Positions 61,124 to 64,000 of a stretch of 64,000 nucleotides of DNA are shown one piece after another. The notes under the pieces were generated by a model. It was not told the DNA's origin, ran no database searches, and saw only the letters and a list, made by a program, of their open reading frames with translations. Source of the stretch: Bryobacterales bacterium (GTDB taxonomy: Bacteria; Acidobacteriota; Terriglobia; Bryobacterales; Bryobacteraceae). The translations under genes and the position numbers were made by a program. How positions within the stretch are numbered: position 1 is the stretch's first letter; each line of letters starts with the position of its first letter. The DNA is taken from assembly GCA_016713735.1 (NCBI GenBank), contig JADJOP010000007.1, positions 62,001 through 126,000 on the forward strand. The letters are read 5' to 3'.

Positions 61124-62986
61124 TCAGAAGTTATAGAGAAACTCGACGAGGTTGAGCAGGGCCCACTGCACGTTCTGCGCGCCTTCGACGCGGTTGCGGG
61201 CCATCACCGAGGTGGCCAGCGTGCGCTCCTCTGCGTGCGGGGCGCGAGCGAGCGTCGCCAGGAACAACTCATCCACAACCTTGCCATCGTCCTTGTAGGA
61301 GTCGAGCAGCCGTTGCACGCGGCTGTCCTTGGCCGCCAGCACACGGTCGGTCACCACGGGCGAACGCATGAGCATGATCGGCTGCAGCGGCGAGGGCTGC
61401 GAGGGCCGCGCCGGCGTGCCCCGGTTGGCCTGCCCGAAGGCCTGCATGAAGCTCTTCAACTCGCCCGAGTTGCGCGGCACGGCCACTTGCATCGCCATGC
61501 CCACCGGCTGCGGGGCCTCCTCGCCTTCGGCTCCGCGCTTGCCGCCGCCGAAGTTGCCGGGGCGTCCGGTGGCCGTGGCAATGGCATCGTGCAGCTCCTC
61601 GGCGCTCAGCATCCGGACGAACTTGCGCGCGTAGTATTTCGTGTAGCTCTCCTTCCACTCGCCGGGGAATCGCGCCGAAAGCTGGTAGGCGCTCGAGTTG
61701 CAGATGAGCGAAAAGAGCCGGTGCAGGCTGTGGCCGTTCTTGCGGAAGTCGGCGGCCAGGGCGTTGAGCAACTCCGGATGCGATGGCTGCAGCTCCCACC
61801 CGGCGGGGACGTTCTTCGGGTCCTGCCGCGCCAGGTCGAACTCATCATAGGGATCGACAATGCCCACGCCCATCAACTTGGCCCAAAACATATTCACCGT
61901 CGCGCGTGCGAACTGCGGATCGGCCGTGAGCATCCGCGCCAGTTCCTCGCGGGCATGCGCGCCGGGCTTCGGCGCCTCATCGGTGAGCACGAACTTGGGC
62001 GCACTCGGCCCGCCAAAGCGCTTGATGCGCAGCATCGAGTCGCCCTTGGTATCGTAGCCCGGCGCCAGGTCGTCCACGGTAAAGTGGCCCATCTTGGCTT
62101 CGCGCCCCTCCACGTGCGGGATGTAGCGCGTGTTGCCCATGAAGGCGGCCATGCGGAAAAAGTCCGTGCGCTTTTTCGAGGCGAGATAGACGTTCACCTT
62201 CTCCAGATGCCCCTTGCCGTCGTGGCAGGCAATGCAGGAGAGGTTCATACCCAGGAACACTTTGCCGAACAGGATCGCCAGCTCGTCGTGCGTGTCCATC
62301 TGGTGGATCTTGCGCAGGTCGTCGGCGTGGTCGGCTTCGCCCGGTTTGCCTTCGACGTGTTCGCGCACGATGGGGTTGGCCGCGGCCACCACGTAGTTGC
62401 TCTTGGCCGAGGCGGCGATCACCGAGCGCGCCAGGTCGTCGTAGGGACGGTCGGCTGCCAGGCTGTCCTTGAGCATGGAGTGGAACAACGACACCCCGCG
62501 CATCATCTTGCCGTTGGCGCGGAAGGTGTCCATCAAAAAATAGGCCCACTTGTCGGCGAACTCGGGGCTTTCGATGAGCCGCGCCACCAGCCGTTCGCGG
62601 CGGTCGGGCGCGGCGTCATTCAGAAACGCCGTGACATCGGCGGACGAGGGGATGCGCCCGGTGAGGTCGAGCGTGACGCGGCGGATGAACTCGCGGTCCG
62701 TGGCCAGCGGCGCGTGCGGAATGCCGTCGCGCTGCATGCGGCCGAAGATCTGCTCATCAATGAAATTGCGCACGGGAACACCAGCCGCGGCGGGCTTGGC
62801 CATACCTGCGGTGACGCGCTCGGTGAGAGCCCCCGCTTGCGGCGGTTTCTTCCCTTGAAAGAGCGGCGCATGGATCGACGCCGGCATCTCCGAAATGTCA
62901 GGCTTGGCCTGTGTGGATGGCTTGTCGGCGGCGACCAGGCAGACCGAGACGAGCAGCAGTAAATGGATGTGCTTCTTGGCACACAT
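61124..62986 (-). CDS. DUF1549/DUF1553 exported protein with one heme-binding motif
   Basis: This 620-residue protein has a signal peptide (KKHIHLLLLVSVCLVAAD), DUF1549 (FIDEQIFGRMQRDGIPHAPL, RRVTLDLTGRIPSSADVTAF), a CIACH motif near residue 250 that could bind heme c, and a C-terminal DUF1553 part (SAEELHDAIATATGRP, RVQRLLDSYKDDGKVVDELF). The common Planctomycete form has an additional cytochrome domain; here only one CxxCH is seen. It leads the operon with DUF1501 and SUMF1-like genes. Role unknown; periplasmic. Confidence 0.92.
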   Translation of the reverse strand: MCAKKHIHLLLLVSVCLVAADKPSTQAKPDISEMPASIHAPLFQGKKPPQAGALTERVTAGMAKPAAAGVPVRNFIDEQIFGRMQRDGIPHAPLATDREFIRRVTLDLTGRIPSSADVTAFLNDAAPDRRERLVARLIESPEFADKWAYFLMDTFRANGKMMRGVSLFHSMLKDSLAADRPYDDLARSVIAASAKSNYVVAAANPIVREHVEGKPGEADHADDLRKIHQMDTHDELAILFGKVFLGMNLSCIACHDGKGHLEKVNVYLASKKRTDFFRMAAFMGNTRYIPHVEGREAKMGHFTVDDLAPGYDTKGDSMLRIKRFGGPSAPKFVLTDEAPKPGAHAREELARMLTADPQFARATVNMFWAKLMGVGIVDPYDEFDLARQDPKNVPAGWELQPSHPELLNALAADFRKNGHSLHRLFSLICNSSAYQLSARFPGEWKESYTKYYARKFVRMLSAEELHDAIATATGRPGNFGGGKRGAEGEEAPQPVGMAMQVAVPRNSGELKSFMQAFGQANRGTPARPSQPSPLQPIMLMRSPVVTDRVLAAKDSRVQRLLDSYKDDGKVVDELFLATLARAPHAEERTLATSVMARNRVEGAQNVQWALLNLVEFLYNF

Positions 62987-63113
62987 AGGCGTTCCCCTCT
63001 CCCGCGCGACCGGGAGTTGTGCGCAGTATGAAACCGCAAATGGTGGGTGTCAAGGGGGATAGCCCTTCAGGCGGGCATCGGCCCCGGCGCGGCGCGATAC
63101 GATAGTGGCCCAG

Positions 63114-64000
63114 ATGCTCACCCGCCGATCCGCTCTTCGCACCGCCGCCGGCGCGCTCGCCTCGGCCGCGCTTGCCCCTGCCCAGCGCCGCCATCCCAAC
63201 GTCCTGTTCATCCTCGCCGACGACATGGGCTGGGGCGACCTGAGCTGCTACGGCAACCCGCGCATCAAAACACCCAACCTCGACAAGCTCGCCGCCGAGG
63301 GCACGCTCTTCACCCAGTTCTACGTCAATGGCTCCGTCTGCAGCCCGACGCGCTCGGCTTTCATGACCGGCATGTTCCCCGCCCGCAACCGCCTCCACGG
63401 CCATCTCGCCACCGAGGAGCTGAACCGCCAGCGCAACATGCCGAACTTCCTTGACCCGCAGGTGCCCAACGTGCCCCGCATGCTCAAGGCGGCGGGCTAT
63501 CGCACGGCCCACTTCGGCAAGTGGCACCTCGGCCGTTGGACGGGCGCGCCGCTACCCGATGCCTACGGCTTTGACCACCACATGTCGGTCTCGTCCAACG
63601 AAACCCGTTGGGATGAGATGGGCCCCGGCTTCCGCGCCAAATCGTCGCAGTGGATTGTCGACAACGCCCTCGAGTTCATCCGCCAGGGACCCCGCGATAC
63701 GCCCTTCTACACGCAGTGTTGGATGCTGCTGCCGCACGCCCCTCTGGCCCCCACGCCGGAACAGATGCAGCCCTTCGCGCGCCTGCAACCCGGCCCGCAT
63801 GTGCCGTGGCCGGGCGCGCAACAGGTCTACAACGCCTCGCTCCGCGATCTCGATACGCAACTCGGCCGCCTGTTCACGGAACTCGAAAAGGACGGCCTCG
63901 CCAAGGACACCATCGTCATCTTCTCCTCCGACAACGGGCCCGAGGACATCCACATCGGCAACGCCTCGCATGCGGCCTTCGGCACGCCCGGCCCGTTCCG
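63114..64000 (+). CDS. Sulfatase, Cys-type, 3' end cut by window
   Basis: The open frame runs off the right edge after 295 codons. A Tat-type leader (TRRSALRTAAGALASAAL) is followed by NVLFILADDMGWGDLSCYGN with the Ca-binding Asp pair, and by CSPTRS at residue 76, the CxPxR signature in which Cys becomes formylglycine. GKWHLGRW and FSSDNGPED complete the family pattern. It hydrolyses sulfate esters in the periplasm after activation. It is divergent from the DUF1549 operon, whose SUMF1-like protein lacks the cysteines needed to activate it. Confidence 0.93.
   Translation, partial: MLTRRSALRTAAGALASAALAPAQRRHPNVLFILADDMGWGDLSCYGNPRIKTPNLDKLAAEGTLFTQFYVNGSVCSPTRSAFMTGMFPARNRLHGHLATEELNRQRNMPNFLDPQVPNVPRMLKAAGYRTAHFGKWHLGRWTGAPLPDAYGFDHHMSVSSNETRWDEMGPGFRAKSSQWIVDNALEFIRQGPRDTPFYTQCWMLLPHAPLAPTPEQMQPFARLQPGPHVPWPGAQQVYNASLRDLDTQLGRLFTELEKDGLAKDTIVIFSSDNGPEDIHIGNASHAAFGTPGPF

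Overview
The window is GC-rich, densely packed, ordinary chromosomal DNA. It most resembles a soil or sediment Acidobacteriota of the Solibacteres/Bryobacterales type. That assignment is inferred from gene content: a DUF1549/DUF1501 pair, PQQ-like propeller proteins, many Tat-type RR leaders, DUF1080, an X6-type ECF sigma factor, a PEP-CTERM protein and an outer-membrane TamB/Omp85 system. I found no rRNA, tRNA, CRISPR array, prophage or intact insertion sequence.

Layout. 1-7 kb: a flavoprotein disulfide reductase running in from the left edge, then a leftward operon (DsrE-like protein, PPOX-fold protein, secreted cysteine hydrolase, SDR). This operon is divergent from a GAF-AAA+-Fis sigma-54 activator. 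The gap between them carries a sigma-54 promoter and three related palindromes. 6.4-8 kb: a DinB gene and the 3' remnant of a DUF1593 gene. 8-15.5 kb: a TPR lipoprotein-like gene and a 2277-residue TamB-Omp85 fusion. 16.4-24.5 kb: an ABC transporter (ATPase plus large permease), an S55-type peptidase and a secreted propeller protein. 24.5-33.6 kb: pyruvate kinase, uppP-ftsK, DinB, SixA-type phosphatase, O-antigen ligase-SDR-DUF1080, cyclophilin. 33.6-39.9 kb: PhoD-like phosphatase, TIM-barrel isomerase, LOG, enolase-superfamily enzyme, PEP-CTERM protein. 40-48 kb: an ECF sigma factor and a tight five-gene leftward operon (three PQQ-like propellers, a metal-dependent amidohydrolase, an Fe-type alcohol dehydrogenase). 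48-50.7 kb: an ECF sigma/anti-sigma operon. 50.9-55.1 kb: thiolase, then a 103-residue protein-hfq-hflX-pgsA run from a good sigma-70 promoter. 55.1-58.9 kb: RodZ-like protein divergent from a glycosyltransferase and two methyltransferases. 58.9-64 kb: a DUF1549-DUF1501-SUMF1-like operon divergent from a Cys-type sulfatase that runs off the right edge.

How the genes fit together. Much of the window concerns the cell envelope and secreted degradation: outer-membrane assembly (TamB-Omp85), undecaprenyl phosphate recycling (UppP), O-antigen ligation, phosphatidylglycerol synthesis (PgsA), cell shape (RodZ), and many exported hydrolases and propeller proteins. Overlapping stop and start codons (ATGA, TGATG, TAATG) are frequent, so translational coupling is probably general here.

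The strongest candidates for a new system are the sigma-54-controlled redox module at 1.4-6.3 kb, with promoter, three activator sites, a 5' leader hairpin and an intergenic hairpin all visible, and the single-chain TamB-Omp85 envelope bridge at 8.1-14.9 kb.

Quality note. Seven otherwise intact genes between 17 and 59 kb are split by single-base frameshifts, six of them by one extra base. Two further genes (hflX and a methyltransferase) have conserved N-terminal sequence lying in frame upstream of the first usable start codon. Sequence or assembly error is the simplest explanation, so these genes should not be assumed dead.
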